Part shown: positions 41,557-50,086 of the stretch, piece by piece | Position numbering within the stretch: the stretch's first letter is position 1 | Layout: the number at the start of each line of letters is the position of its first letter | Assembly: GCA_021779855.1 (NCBI GenBank) | Contig: JAJXZW010000001.1 | Location: forward strand, 62,001 to 126,000 | From: Actinomycetes bacterium | GTDB taxonomy: Bacteria > Actinomycetota > Acidimicrobiia > Acidimicrobiales > RAAP-2 | Reading direction: 5' to 3' | DNA length: 64,000 nucleotides | Position numbers and translations under genes: made by a program | Notes under the pieces: generated by a model | The model's database searches: none | Seen by the model: the letters and a program-made list of their open reading frames with translations, nothing else | Told to the model about the DNA's origin: nothing

Positions 41557-42462
41557 CTACGGCCCGGGCACGTACTCGGCCACCCAGTCGACCTCCATCT
41601 GCTCGGGGGCCGTCGGGCACTGGCGGTGCAGGGAGCACATCGCGCGCTGCTCGAAGTCGAGGGTCATGCGCACGCGGGGGATGGCCGCGGGGTCGCTGAC
41701 CCGTCCGAAGACCCTCCCGTCGACCACGAAGAGAATCTCGGAGGGGGTCCAGACCACCCCCCAGGTGTGCCAGGCCGTCATGTCGACGCGCACGCCCGAT
41801 CGCAGGACGGTGTTGTGGGCCCCGAAGTGGACCGAGGTCGTCGTCGAGGTGGCCGAACCGCCGGTCTCGTTGAAGTCGATCTCCGGCGGCCACCGGTTGG
41901 TGAGGGGCCACAGGAGCTGGACCTCGTTGGGGCCGGGGCCGCTCTGACGCGAGCGGACGAAGTACGCGCCGTAGACCCGTGCCCGTCCGCACTGGCAGAT
42001 CCCCCCGGTCACCCAGCGGTCGTGGTAGGCGGGGTTGCGGTAGGTGAGCAGCTCGAGCACCCCGGCGGTGACCCGGGTGTGCGAGACGCCGAAGTGACCG
42101 CCGGGGTCCCCGCCCGGGATGCCGGTGAAGACGTCCCAGCCGGGCGGGATCGAGGCGCCGGAGAAGTCCGTCACGTAGGCGAGCCGGTACCCCGGGAGCG
42201 CTCCGGGCCCGGGGGGCGCCAATGCCGAGGGCTCGCTCGGGTCCGGGGTACCCACCGGGTAGGGGCCGGGGGACGCGGCGCGCGGGGCCTCACGGCGCCG
42301 GGCTCCCGCCGAGGCGGGAGCGGAGGCGCCGAGGGCCGCCAGGGCCAGCGCGAGCACGAGGGCGAGGCGCCCCGTCCAGCGGGTGCCTCGGACCGGCTCG
42401 GCCCGGCGGCCCGCGTCGTGGGCGGGGAGACGAGGGCGAGTCCCGAGGGGGGCGGTCGGCAC
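41557..42462 (-). CDS. secreted GH16-type glycan hydrolase paralogue A
   Basis: A 301-residue exported protein. An N-terminal signal segment (GRLALVLALALAALGASAPASA) leads to the motif YPVGTPDPSEPSALAPPG, then a GH16-like beta-sandwich with the catalytic signature PEIDFNE. CQCG and the later C-x6-C in AMCSLHRQCP are shared with the paralogues and probably form disulfides. GH16 enzymes cleave beta-glucans or galactans by retention. The GTG at 42462 lies seven bases after the stop of paralogue B with GAGGA as ribosome binding site, so both are in one operon; longer in-frame starts overlap paralogue B. Confidence 0.85.
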   Translation of the reverse strand: MPTAPLGTRPRLPAHDAGRRAEPVRGTRWTGRLALVLALALAALGASAPASAGARRREAPRAASPGPYPVGTPDPSEPSALAPPGPGALPGYRLAYVTDFSGASIPPGWDVFTGIPGGDPGGHFGVSHTRVTAGVLELLTYRNPAYHDRWVTGGICQCGRARVYGAYFVRSRQSGPGPNEVQLLWPLTNRWPPEIDFNETGGSATSTTTSVHFGAHNTVLRSGVRVDMTAWHTWGVVWTPSEILFVVDGRVFGRVSDPAAIPRVRMTLDFEQRAMCSLHRQCPTAPEQMEVDWVAEYVPGP

Positions 42463-42469
42463 GGGGTCC

Positions 42470-43603
42470 TCAGCCGACGGTGAGGGAGACCACGCGCGCG
42501 CTGAGGCCGCGTGCGGCGCTGGAGGCCGGTTCGGGCAGGGCGGCGACGAGGACCGAGCGGTCCCCGAGGGCGGCGAGCCGCGCGAGGAGGTAGGCCCGGG
42601 CGCTCTGCGCGCGCCGGCGCCCCAGGGTGGACCCTCCCGGCCCGGGGTCGCCGGAGCCGACCACCGAGACAACGGGGTCGCGGTGGCGGGCGATGGCTAG
42701 CGCCGCGGCGTCGAGCGCCCGACGCACCGGTGCGTCGATGGCGGCCGAGCCGGCCGCGAACGGGCCGATCGTCGCCACCCGGGGCGTGTAGGCGTAGTAG
42801 GCGACCCAGTCGACGAGCGTCGACTGGTCACTGGTGGGACAGGCGTAGCCCTGGGAGCACCAGGTCTGCTGCTGGATGTGCAGGGTCAGCGGCACGTGGG
42901 GGACCTCGCCCGGGGCGTTCACGACGCCCCAGGGACGGCCGTCGAGGGTGTAGACGACCGAGGTCGGGGTCCAGACGACTCCCCAGGTGTGCCACTGGGT
43001 CAGGTCGACGGCGCGGCGCACCTGGGTCTGGAGGTCCTGGCTGGCCCAGTGCAGCGTCGCGAAGCTGAAGGTGGTCGAGCCGTTGGTCTCGTTGAAGTCG
43101 ATCTCGGGTGGCCAGCCCGAGGTGGGCCAGAGGAGCTCGACCACGGTCGGGCCGGGCCCGGTCTCGCGCGAGCGGACGAAGAAGGCGCCGTAGGTGTGCG
43201 GGTCGGCGCAGTCGCAGGCCCCGCCGGTCACCCACTGGTCGGCGTAGGCGGGGTCGCGCCAGGCGTTGAGCGAGAGGACTCCGCCACCGACGGTGACGTG
43301 GGTCGGCGACCACTGCGAGCCGGGGTCCCCCGCGGCCGGGTCGGCGAAGGTGCCCCAGTTGCCGGGGAGGGAGGTGCCGGTGAAGTCGGTGACCGAGCGC
43401 TGGGTGAACCCCGGCAGGGCGCTCGGCCCCGGCGGGGCCATCCCCGAGGGCTCGGCGGCGTCTGCCACGCCGACCGGGAAGGGGGCGCCGACGACCATGG
43501 GGCGGGGCCTCGCCGGGGACGACGCGCCGGCCGGTGCGGCGAGAGCCAGGGGGGCGAGGAGGGCCAGGGCCAGGGCGCAGAGGCTGAGACGACGGCGCTC
43601 CAC
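42470..43603 (-). CDS. secreted GH16-type protein B with C-terminal OmpA-like domain
   Basis: A 377-residue protein with a signal peptide (LSLCALALALLAPLALAAPAGA), a GH16 domain (PFPVGVADAAEPSGMAPPG, catalytic PEIDFNE, WCSQGYACP disulfide pair) and about 110 further residues. The extension (TIGPFAAGSAAIDAPVRRAL, then VVGSGDPGP and LGRRRAQSARAYL) looks like an OmpA/MotB-type peptidoglycan-binding fold. This would anchor the enzyme to the cell wall. None of the other paralogues here has it. Confidence 0.82.
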   Translation of the reverse strand: MERRRLSLCALALALLAPLALAAPAGASSPARPRPMVVGAPFPVGVADAAEPSGMAPPGPSALPGFTQRSVTDFTGTSLPGNWGTFADPAAGDPGSQWSPTHVTVGGGVLSLNAWRDPAYADQWVTGGACDCADPHTYGAFFVRSRETGPGPTVVELLWPTSGWPPEIDFNETNGSTTFSFATLHWASQDLQTQVRRAVDLTQWHTWGVVWTPTSVVYTLDGRPWGVVNAPGEVPHVPLTLHIQQQTWCSQGYACPTSDQSTLVDWVAYYAYTPRVATIGPFAAGSAAIDAPVRRALDAAALAIARHRDPVVSVVGSGDPGPGGSTLGRRRAQSARAYLLARLAALGDRSVLVAALPEPASSAARGLSARVVSLTVG

Positions 43604-43620
43604 CCGAGCGAGCCTAAAAC

Positions 43621-44454
43621 CTATGGGGAGTACAGATCCTTAGGGAACGGTCGGAACTCCACGCCGAGCGCCGCTACCAGGTCCGATCCCGGCACGCTCG
43701 GGGCTGGGCGCACCAGCCCGAGGAGCGAGTCGGGCCGCACGGGCAGGGGCAGTCGAACGGCGTGGGCGAGGGCGAGGGCTCCGCCCAGCGCCGGCCAGGG
43801 CACCGGCACGCGCACCGCGCGTCGCCCCGGCGGGGCCAGCGCGGACATCAGCTCGTCGAAGGGCACGGCGACGGGGTGCGCGAGTCCGTAGATGCCCGGG
43901 CGCGGCGCGGGGCCGGTCGCCAGCGCGCGGAGTGCGTCCACGACGTCGTCCACGTGGGCCGTGTACTGCCGGGCCCCGGGCACCGACACCCGAAGGGGCC
44001 ACCGCGCGAGCCGCCGGAGTGTCCCGACCATCCCCCCGACGCCCGGTCCGTAGACGAGGCCCGGCCTCGCGACGAGGCCTCCAGCCTCGAGGACCGTGCG
44101 CTCGACCGCGAGCTTGGTCAGGCCGTAGACCTGCCGGGTCCCGTGGTGGGCCGACATCGACGAGACGAAGACGAGGCGACCGACGCCGGCCTCGGTGGCC
44201 GCGCCGATCAGTCCGCGCGAGCCCTCGACGTTGACGGCCCAGGCCGCCTCGGCGTCGGTCGTGCGCAGGTCCCACGCGGCGTGGACGAGGGTGTCGACCC
44301 CGGAGAGGGACGCCGGGTCGTGGGGGCCGGCGAGGGAGAACGGGTCCGGCCCGTCGCGGCGCAGCTCGACGACTCGGGTGCCCTCCGCGCGCAGCCGGGT
44401 GGCCAGCGCGCCACCGAGGAAGCCCCCGGCGCCGGTGATCGCGACCGTCGTCAC
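43621..44454 (-). CDS. NAD-dependent epimerase/dehydratase (extended SDR)
   Basis: A 277-residue extended SDR. AITGAGGFLGGALATRL is the NAD motif, VSSMSAHHG and YGLTKLAVE provide the Ser and YxxxK catalytic residues. It resembles nucleoside-diphosphate-sugar epimerases/dehydratases. It overlaps the GMC oxidoreductase as GTGA and precedes the GH16 pair, placing it in a surface-glycan context. Substrate unknown. Confidence 0.82.
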   Translation of the reverse strand: MTTVAITGAGGFLGGALATRLRAEGTRVVELRRDGPDPFSLAGPHDPASLSGVDTLVHAAWDLRTTDAEAAWAVNVEGSRGLIGAATEAGVGRLVFVSSMSAHHGTRQVYGLTKLAVERTVLEAGGLVARPGLVYGPGVGGMVGTLRRLARWPLRVSVPGARQYTAHVDDVVDALRALATGPAPRPGIYGLAHPVAVPFDELMSALAPPGRRAVRVPVPWPALGGALALAHAVRLPLPVRPDSLLGLVRPAPSVPGSDLVAALGVEFRPFPKDLYSP

Positions 44455-46034
44455 GCCGGGGCGAGCGCAGTGGCGATGCGGTGCGCGTTGGCCATGATCG
44501 TAAGGGTGAAGGTCGTCGCCGACACGGTGGGGAAGACGGCGGCGTCGATCAGGTGGACGTGCCGCCAGGGCGCCACGCGCCCGAGCGGGTCGCTGTCGAG
44601 TCCGGGACGGGGGTCGGCGCGGTGGGGGAAGCTGCCGCCGATGTGGTAGCTCTTGGTCACCGGCGAGAGCGACACCATCGGCGTTATCGGCGTGACGCCG
44701 AGGTGGCGGGCGGCGCGCACGAGCCGGCCCGAGACCTCCCGCAGGTGGGCCCGCGCGACGTCCTCGCGCCCGGGCCGGGCGACGACGGCGACGCGCGGCG
44801 GCTCGTCCTCACGGGTGCCCGGGGTGACGGTCACGCTGAAGCCGGGCGACCACCACGAGGGGAGGTAGCCGAGTCCCACCGTGAGTCGCCGGAGCACGGC
44901 GCGGCCCACGGGGGCGAAGGCACCGTGACGCAGGGGGGCCGGCAGCGCCGTGTCCAGGGCGCGGCTGTAGGGGTAGCCGTGGATCTGGACGAGATCGTGG
45001 CCCGACTCGTCGAAGGGGAGCACCAGGTTGAACTGGTTCAACGTGAAGGAGTGCTCCTCGCGCGCCTCGTGAGTCGCGCGCAGCGACGCGAAGGGCACGG
45101 CGAACTGGGCCGACTCGGCGAACTCGATCGGCCGGCCCCACTGGCCGAGCGAGCGCGCCACGAGTGCGGTGGACCCGACCGCCCCGCAGGCCACCAGCAC
45201 CGCGTCGGCCTCGACGACCCGCCGCTCGCCGGTCGCGAGATCCCTCGTCACGACGAAGGGCGCCCCGTCGCTCTCGCCGAGCTCGAGGGCGAGCTGTCCC
45301 GGGGTGTAGTCGATCGCGCCTCGGGCGCGCAGCTCGTCGAAGGTGTGCGAGGCCGAGTAGACGAGCCCGTAGGGGCACCCGGTCATGCAGAGCCCGCACG
45401 ACACGCACGCCGACGCCCGCAGGGCGAGGCGGGCTCGTCCGGCGATCACGCCGGATCGGCGCACGGCCACTCGGCGGGACTGGTAGCGCTCGAGGACGCG
45501 GCGGGCGTTGCCGGCGAGTGGGGGGAGGGGGTCGGGATGGCCCAGGAGGGGGAAGTACTCGGCCAGGTCGTCGGACTCGCCGGCGTAGGGGATGGCGCCC
45601 AGGACGGCGCGGTAGTGCGGCTCGAGGGTGTCGCGACCGAAGGGCCATTCCGAGAAGCTGGCGGCGGAGTAGGGCGTCATCTGGGCGCCCCAGGCGTTGG
45701 AGAACCCGCCGTAGGCGCCCGAGACGACGTGAACGTCGTCGCTCATCCCGGTTCGCTGGCCGAAGTCACGGAAGGGGAAGTCCGAGCCGAGGGTGCGCTT
45801 CTCCGGGAGCCGGAGCCCCGGTCGGGGGACGGCCACGGCAGCCACGCGCTCCCGGTCGCGGGGGTCCCAGGTGCTCGGCGGGCCCGCCGCGAGTCGGCGC
45901 CTCGCCTGCTCCAGGTCGTCCTCGAGCCGACCTCCGACGTCGAGGACGCGCACCGTCACGTCGGGCCGGTCGACCAGGGCCAGGGCCGCGCCCGCCGCGG
46001 CCGGGCCGGCGCCGACGATCACGACCTCCATCAT
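44451..46034 (-). CDS. GMC-type oxidoreductase with ferredoxin-like Cys cluster
   Basis: A 527-residue flavoprotein. The FAD motif VVIVGAGPAAAGAALAL is at the start, and the C-terminal GMC domain ends with SYHIGGSFPHR and HLIDAAVFPTVSATTFTLTI in order, containing the conserved His and the last FAD contact. Between them, ACVSCGLCMTGCPYGL gives C-x2-C-x2-C-x3-C-P, a classical [4Fe-4S] ligand set not found in ordinary choline or glucose oxidases. Oxidation of a sugar or lipid alcohol with electrons passed to an iron-sulfur centre is likely. Tandem ATGs at 46034 and 46031; the first overlaps the upstream glycosyltransferase stop. Confidence 0.83.
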   Translation of the reverse strand: MMEVVIVGAGPAAAGAALALVDRPDVTVRVLDVGGRLEDDLEQARRRLAAGPPSTWDPRDRERVAAVAVPRPGLRLPEKRTLGSDFPFRDFGQRTGMSDDVHVVSGAYGGFSNAWGAQMTPYSAASFSEWPFGRDTLEPHYRAVLGAIPYAGESDDLAEYFPLLGHPDPLPPLAGNARRVLERYQSRRVAVRRSGVIAGRARLALRASACVSCGLCMTGCPYGLVYSASHTFDELRARGAIDYTPGQLALELGESDGAPFVVTRDLATGERRVVEADAVLVACGAVGSTALVARSLGQWGRPIEFAESAQFAVPFASLRATHEAREEHSFTLNQFNLVLPFDESGHDLVQIHGYPYSRALDTALPAPLRHGAFAPVGRAVLRRLTVGLGYLPSWWSPGFSVTVTPGTREDEPPRVAVVARPGREDVARAHLREVSGRLVRAARHLGVTPITPMVSLSPVTKSYHIGGSFPHRADPRPGLDSDPLGRVAPWRHVHLIDAAVFPTVSATTFTLTIMANAHRIATALAPA

Positions 46035-46966
46035 CGACCCAGTCGGCCGACGAGGGTCCCGGCGGCCCCGAGGGCCAGCGCGCAGACGAGGGCCCCGTAT
46101 CGCACCGGGGCGTAGAGGTCGCCGCGCGCCAGCGCGCGCGCCTCCTCGAGGAGGCCGCGGGTGAGCCCGCGCACCCCGAAGGCGACCTCGGCGTTGAGGT
46201 TCGACGCGCCCCCCATCGTCCGGAAGGCCTGCGCCTTGCCCCGGTTGACGTAGAAGCATCGTCGCCAGAAGTAGTCCCAGGTCAGTCGGGACGCCGGCAC
46301 GTAGTGGACCACCACGGCGGCGGGGTCGAAGACGACGCTGCGCCGGCCGTGGGCGTGGGCGGCCCGGTGGCTCAGGTCCATGTCGTCGTGGTTGTCGGAG
46401 TGGAAGCCGCCCCACGAGAGCAGGACGGCGCGTCGGATCGACATGTTGGCGCCGATGAGGTGGCGGGCCGGAGCCCTGGTGGTGGGCAGGCCCCGGTAGG
46501 CGCAGCCGAACACCCAGTTGCACTCGTAGGGTATCCATCGGGGTCGGTCCACCTCGTAGCGCGGGATCGGCGCGCCGCCGACGGCGACCACACCGGGGTC
46601 GGCGTAGTCCGTGACGAGGCGCTCGAGCCAGTCGGGGGCCGCCGCCGCGTCGTCGTCGAGGAAGGCCAGCACGTCGCCCGAGGCGAGCTCGGCGGCCGTC
46701 GTGCGCGCTCCCCCGAGGTGCGAGTCGAAGCGGTTCTCGACGACGTGGACCTCGACGGCCCGATCGGCGAGGAGTTCGGGCACCTCGCGGACGGCGCGCT
46801 CGAAGAGCTCGCGATTGTGATCGACGACGAGGAATAGCTCGACGGGCTGGTGGGTCTGCGCGCCGACCGAGCGTACGGCATCACGGATCTGGTCCCAGCG
46901 GTCCATCGTGTAGGCGCACACGACGACGCTCACGCTGAGCCCGGGGGGTGCTGAGGGCGCGGTCAC
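46031..46966 (-). CDS. family 2 glycosyltransferase
   Basis: A 311-residue GT-A enzyme. LSVSVVVCAYTMDRWDQI is the N-terminal nucleotide-binding strand, FLDDDAAAAPDWLERL holds the DxD motif, and SDNHDDMDLSHRAAHAHGR the acceptor-side ED-like motif. One hydrophobic C-terminal helix (YGALVCALALGAAGTLVG) may attach it to the membrane. The GTG at 46966 is chosen because a longer start would overlap the divergent GH16 gene. It is first in the operon with the GMC protein, the SDR and GH16 A/B. Confidence 0.85.
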   Translation of the reverse strand: MTAPSAPPGLSVSVVVCAYTMDRWDQIRDAVRSVGAQTHQPVELFLVVDHNRELFERAVREVPELLADRAVEVHVVENRFDSHLGGARTTAAELASGDVLAFLDDDAAAAPDWLERLVTDYADPGVVAVGGAPIPRYEVDRPRWIPYECNWVFGCAYRGLPTTRAPARHLIGANMSIRRAVLLSWGGFHSDNHDDMDLSHRAAHAHGRRSVVFDPAAVVVHYVPASRLTWDYFWRRCFYVNRGKAQAFRTMGGASNLNAEVAFGVRGLTRGLLEEARALARGDLYAPVRYGALVCALALGAAGTLVGRLGR

Positions 46967-47023
46967 GGATCCATCCTGCCGCGACGCGCGTCCGACCGAC
47001 CGGGCGTCGCTCGGCGTCCCCGG

Positions 47024-47029
47024 TAGACT
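47024..47029 (+). promoter_or_regulatory. -10-like element of a probable leaderless GH16 transcript
   Basis: TAGACT, identical to the -10 of the rpsF operon, ends eight bases before the ATG of GH16 paralogue C and there is no ribosome binding site between. The transcript would start at or next to the ATG. Confidence 0.38.
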
Positions 47030-47037
47030 GCGCGACG

Positions 47038-47928
47038 ATGTCGGGCGCACCGGACACCGGCCCGACGAGCGCGGCTCACCCCCGTCACCGCCCGTCGAGC
47101 CATCTCATCGGCGCCCTCACCGTCGTCGTCGTCGCGGCCGTCGTCGCGGCCGTCGTCTACTTCGTCTACGCCTACGAGCACAAGACCGTGATCCGCGCCA
47201 TAGCCCCGGGCGTGCGCACGCCCTATCCCGTCGGGGTCATCGACACGAAGGCCCTCTCGGGCGTGGACCCGCCGGGTGCCCACGCCCTCGCGGGCTACCG
47301 ACAGGTCTACGTGACCGACTTCCCCGGCCGGTCGCTGCCTACGGGCTGGGCGGTCTTCACCGGCCCCCAGCCCGGCTCGCCGGGGGGTCACTTCGGGGCC
47401 GCCCACGTGGTCGTGAAGGACGGGCGGCTCCTCCTCAGCACCTGGCGGGACCCCCAGTTCAAGGACGCCTGGGTGACCGGGGGGCTCTGCCAGTGCGGGC
47501 GGCCGATGACCTACGGCGCCTTCTTCGTCCGGAGTCGGGTCACGGCGGCCGGCCCGAACGAGGTCGAACTGCTCTGGCCGGCGTCGAACCACTGGCCACC
47601 CGAGATCGACTTCAACGAGACGGGCGGACGCACCAACGGCACGTCCTCGACGGTCCACTGGGGTCCCATCAACCAGATCGACCAGCGCTTCGTGACGATC
47701 GACATGACCAAGTGGCACACCTGGGGTGTGGTCTGGACGCGGTCGTCGATCGTCTACACGGTGGACGGGCAGGTCTGGGGGACGATCGCCTCGCCCAGCG
47801 AGGTCGCCTCGGTACCCATGACCCTCGACTTCGAGCAGCGGACCCTGTGCGCCTTCCACCGCCAGTGCCCGACGCACCCGGTGACCATGGAGGTGGCCTG
47901 GGTCGCTGAGTACGCCCGGAATCACTAG
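47038..47928 (+). CDS. membrane-anchored GH16-type protein C
   Basis: A 296-residue paralogue of the GH16 proteins. A cytoplasmic N-terminus of about 25 residues is followed by one transmembrane helix (IGALTVVVVAAVVAAVVYFV) acting as a signal anchor without a cleavage site. The family opening PYPVGVIDTKALSGVDPPG, LCQCG, the catalytic PEIDFNE and LCAFHRQCP are conserved. It is divergent from the glycosyltransferase operon and probably translated from a leaderless mRNA. The stop shares CTAG with the next gene on the other strand. Confidence 0.84.
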   Translation: MSGAPDTGPTSAAHPRHRPSSHLIGALTVVVVAAVVAAVVYFVYAYEHKTVIRAIAPGVRTPYPVGVIDTKALSGVDPPGAHALAGYRQVYVTDFPGRSLPTGWAVFTGPQPGSPGGHFGAAHVVVKDGRLLLSTWRDPQFKDAWVTGGLCQCGRPMTYGAFFVRSRVTAAGPNEVELLWPASNHWPPEIDFNETGGRTNGTSSTVHWGPINQIDQRFVTIDMTKWHTWGVVWTRSSIVYTVDGQVWGTIASPSEVASVPMTLDFEQRTLCAFHRQCPTHPVTMEVAWVAEYARNH

Positions 47929-49865
47929 GACTTCTCCAGGACGCTCGCCGTGGACCACTCGGCCACGAGGCGGAACCCGTGCGCGAGCAGCGCCGCACGG
48001 ACGTGGCTCATCCAATCTCGGGGATAGCTGTCGACCTCGACCCCGTAGTTCGATTGGGACCGGCCGAGGATCACCCAGGTGAGGTTGTTGTGCTCCAGGT
48101 TCTTGACGATGCGCGACACCGGGGTGGGCGACGTCGCGGATCCGGCGACGTACTCGTTGATCGTGCCCACGGCCCGCTGGCCGATCGGCATGAAGTAGTT
48201 GGCCAGGCCGATCCTCTGCCCCGGCTGGACGTGGTCGTAGACGTAGTTCACGGCCGCCACCTCCCCGGGGGTGAACGACTCGTAGGCGTCGTTCCCGCCA
48301 CGTACGAGCGTCGTCACCATCGCGACGGCGCCCACGACGACCGCCACGGCGACCCGGGAGCTCGTCGGCCCCCATCGCGCGAGTGCCTCACGCACGGCGC
48401 GCGCCGTGCGAGCCTCGCGCGGGTCGCGCGCGCCGCCGAGCCCCAGGCGTCCCGGCAAGGGTCGAGCGAGCGAGCCGACCGTGGCGCGGAGCGAGTCGGC
48501 GACGCTAGGGATCTCCCCGGCCCGCCCGGGCACGAGGGCCGAGGCCGCGAGGAGCCCTACGAAGGGCAGTCCGAACAGCACGACGCGCATCAGGCCCTCG
48601 CCGCCGTAGGCCTGGGCGGCGAGCAGGGCGAAGGGCGCGACGACCAGCGCCTCGATGGTTCGCGAATCGGCCCGCCGGCGCACGGCGCCGACGGCGGCCA
48701 ACAGGTAGACGACGGCCGTCAGCCCGATGCGGGACTCGACGACGGCGAGGTGGGTCGCGCGACCGGTGACCCGGCTCGTCACGTTCGAGCTCAGCTTCGA
48801 GCCGAACTGGCCCACCGATCCGAAGATCGCCCCGAGGTGGCCGACCCAGTAGTTGCTGGCACCGAGGCTCAGCCAACCGATGGCGAGCGCGACGAGCAGG
48901 ACCCACATCTCGGGCCGACCGAATCGGCGCGTCACGACCAGCGCCGGCAGGGCGACGGCCAAGGCGTAGGGCGTGAGCTGGTGGCTCATGGAGGAGGCGA
49001 GGAAGATGAGACCCATGAGAACGAGGAGCGTCGTGGTCACGAGCGGGCCCTGGGTCGGGGTGGCGTCGCGGCCGAGGAGGCGGTCCCCCGTCAACGCCCG
49101 TCGGGTGCGCGTCAGGCGTTGGCGCCACGATCCCTCCACGAAGCCCGAGGGCCCGAGGGGGACCGGGCGCCAGAGGTAGAGGGCGAGGGCCACCACGACG
49201 AGGAAGAGGAGGTAGTTGAGGGCTTGGGGAGAGAAGTAGTCCTGGAGGATCCAGTTGGTGCAGTAGTAGAGGGCGATGCCCAGCCAGCCCGCGCGCTCGC
49301 CGACGCCGCTGTAGCGCGCGATGACGAGGAGGGGGGCGAGATAGGCGAGCTCGATCGCGAGAGGGAACCAGTGGGCGAAGGCGATCGCCGAGTGGACGCC
49401 GGCGAACGACACGAGGGCGGCGGTCATGGAGAACCCCCCCGGCCACGAGAACCGGGCGTCGTAGCCCTCCAGGGGCTGGCCGTGGGCCAGGATGTACTGG
49501 ATGAAGCCGGCGTGGATCCACGAGTCGGTGAGGACCGCCGTGGGCTCGACCGCCGACGCCGTGCCGTAGATGTAGATCGCGAGCACGACCAGCAGGCCGA
49601 GCAGCGCCCAGGCGCGTAGGCGGCGGGCGCTGAGCTCGACGGTGAAGGCCGCGACGACGAGGAGGAGCCCGACGAAGTAGGTCCATCCGAGGACCGAGAT
49701 CAGGCCGTAGCCGTTCATGGCGTTCGAGTCGGCGCGGGTCACCGTTATCAGCCACAGGGCGAGTCCGAGGAGTCCGAGTGCGGGTCCCACCGCAGAGCGC
49801 GTGGCGATCCGGCGTCGCGTGGCGAGCGCCGCGGGGGCCGCCGAGAACGTGGTCGCCAGGGCCAT
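47925..49865 (-). CDS. large polytopic membrane protein, GT-C-like
   Basis: A 646-residue integral membrane protein with a dozen or more hydrophobic segments and a C-terminal soluble part (about 110 residues, from RGGNDAYESFTPGEV). The first extracytoplasmic region contains TDSWIHAGFIQYIL and YDARFSWPGGFSM, a position where GT-C glycosyltransferases carry their acidic catalytic residue. I do not recognise a named family. The ATG at 49865 follows the small upstream gene by two bases. Role in glycan assembly is inferred from context only. Confidence 0.7.
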   Translation of the reverse strand: MALATTFSAAPAALATRRRIATRSAVGPALGLLGLALWLITVTRADSNAMNGYGLISVLGWTYFVGLLLVVAAFTVELSARRLRAWALLGLLVVLAIYIYGTASAVEPTAVLTDSWIHAGFIQYILAHGQPLEGYDARFSWPGGFSMTAALVSFAGVHSAIAFAHWFPLAIELAYLAPLLVIARYSGVGERAGWLGIALYYCTNWILQDYFSPQALNYLLFLVVVALALYLWRPVPLGPSGFVEGSWRQRLTRTRRALTGDRLLGRDATPTQGPLVTTTLLVLMGLIFLASSMSHQLTPYALAVALPALVVTRRFGRPEMWVLLVALAIGWLSLGASNYWVGHLGAIFGSVGQFGSKLSSNVTSRVTGRATHLAVVESRIGLTAVVYLLAAVGAVRRRADSRTIEALVVAPFALLAAQAYGGEGLMRVVLFGLPFVGLLAASALVPGRAGEIPSVADSLRATVGSLARPLPGRLGLGGARDPREARTARAVREALARWGPTSSRVAVAVVVGAVAMVTTLVRGGNDAYESFTPGEVAAVNYVYDHVQPGQRIGLANYFMPIGQRAVGTINEYVAGSATSPTPVSRIVKNLEHNNLTWVILGRSQSNYGVEVDSYPRDWMSHVRAALLAHGFRLVAEWSTASVLEKS

Positions 49866-49867
49866 GG

Positions 49868-50086
49868 TCAGCCGATGATCCTGAACCGGACGATGACCAT
49901 GGCGCCGTAGAGGAGGACCGAGGCGACGATCGAGCCGTCGAGGAGGCGGGCCACCAGTCGTGACAGGGCGATCTGCCACACCCCGCAGGCGACGCGGGCG
50001 CCGAGCAGGACGACGACGGCGAGCAGCAGCACCAGGGTCACCGGGGCGCTGACCGCCGCCGCGTCGGCCACGAGGAGGGGTGTCAC
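49868..50086 (-). CDS. small two-helix membrane protein
   Basis: A 72-residue protein almost entirely hydrophobic: one helix (VTLVLLLAVVVLLGARVACG), a short basic turn and a second helix (IVASVLLYGAMVIVRF). The GTG overlaps the stop of the 382-residue gene as GTGA and the stop is two bases from the next ATG, so it is part of a coupled operon. Function unknown. Confidence 0.62.
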   Translation of the reverse strand: MTPLLVADAAAVSAPVTLVLLLAVVVLLGARVACGVWQIALSRLVARLLDGSIVASVLLYGAMVIVRFRIIG

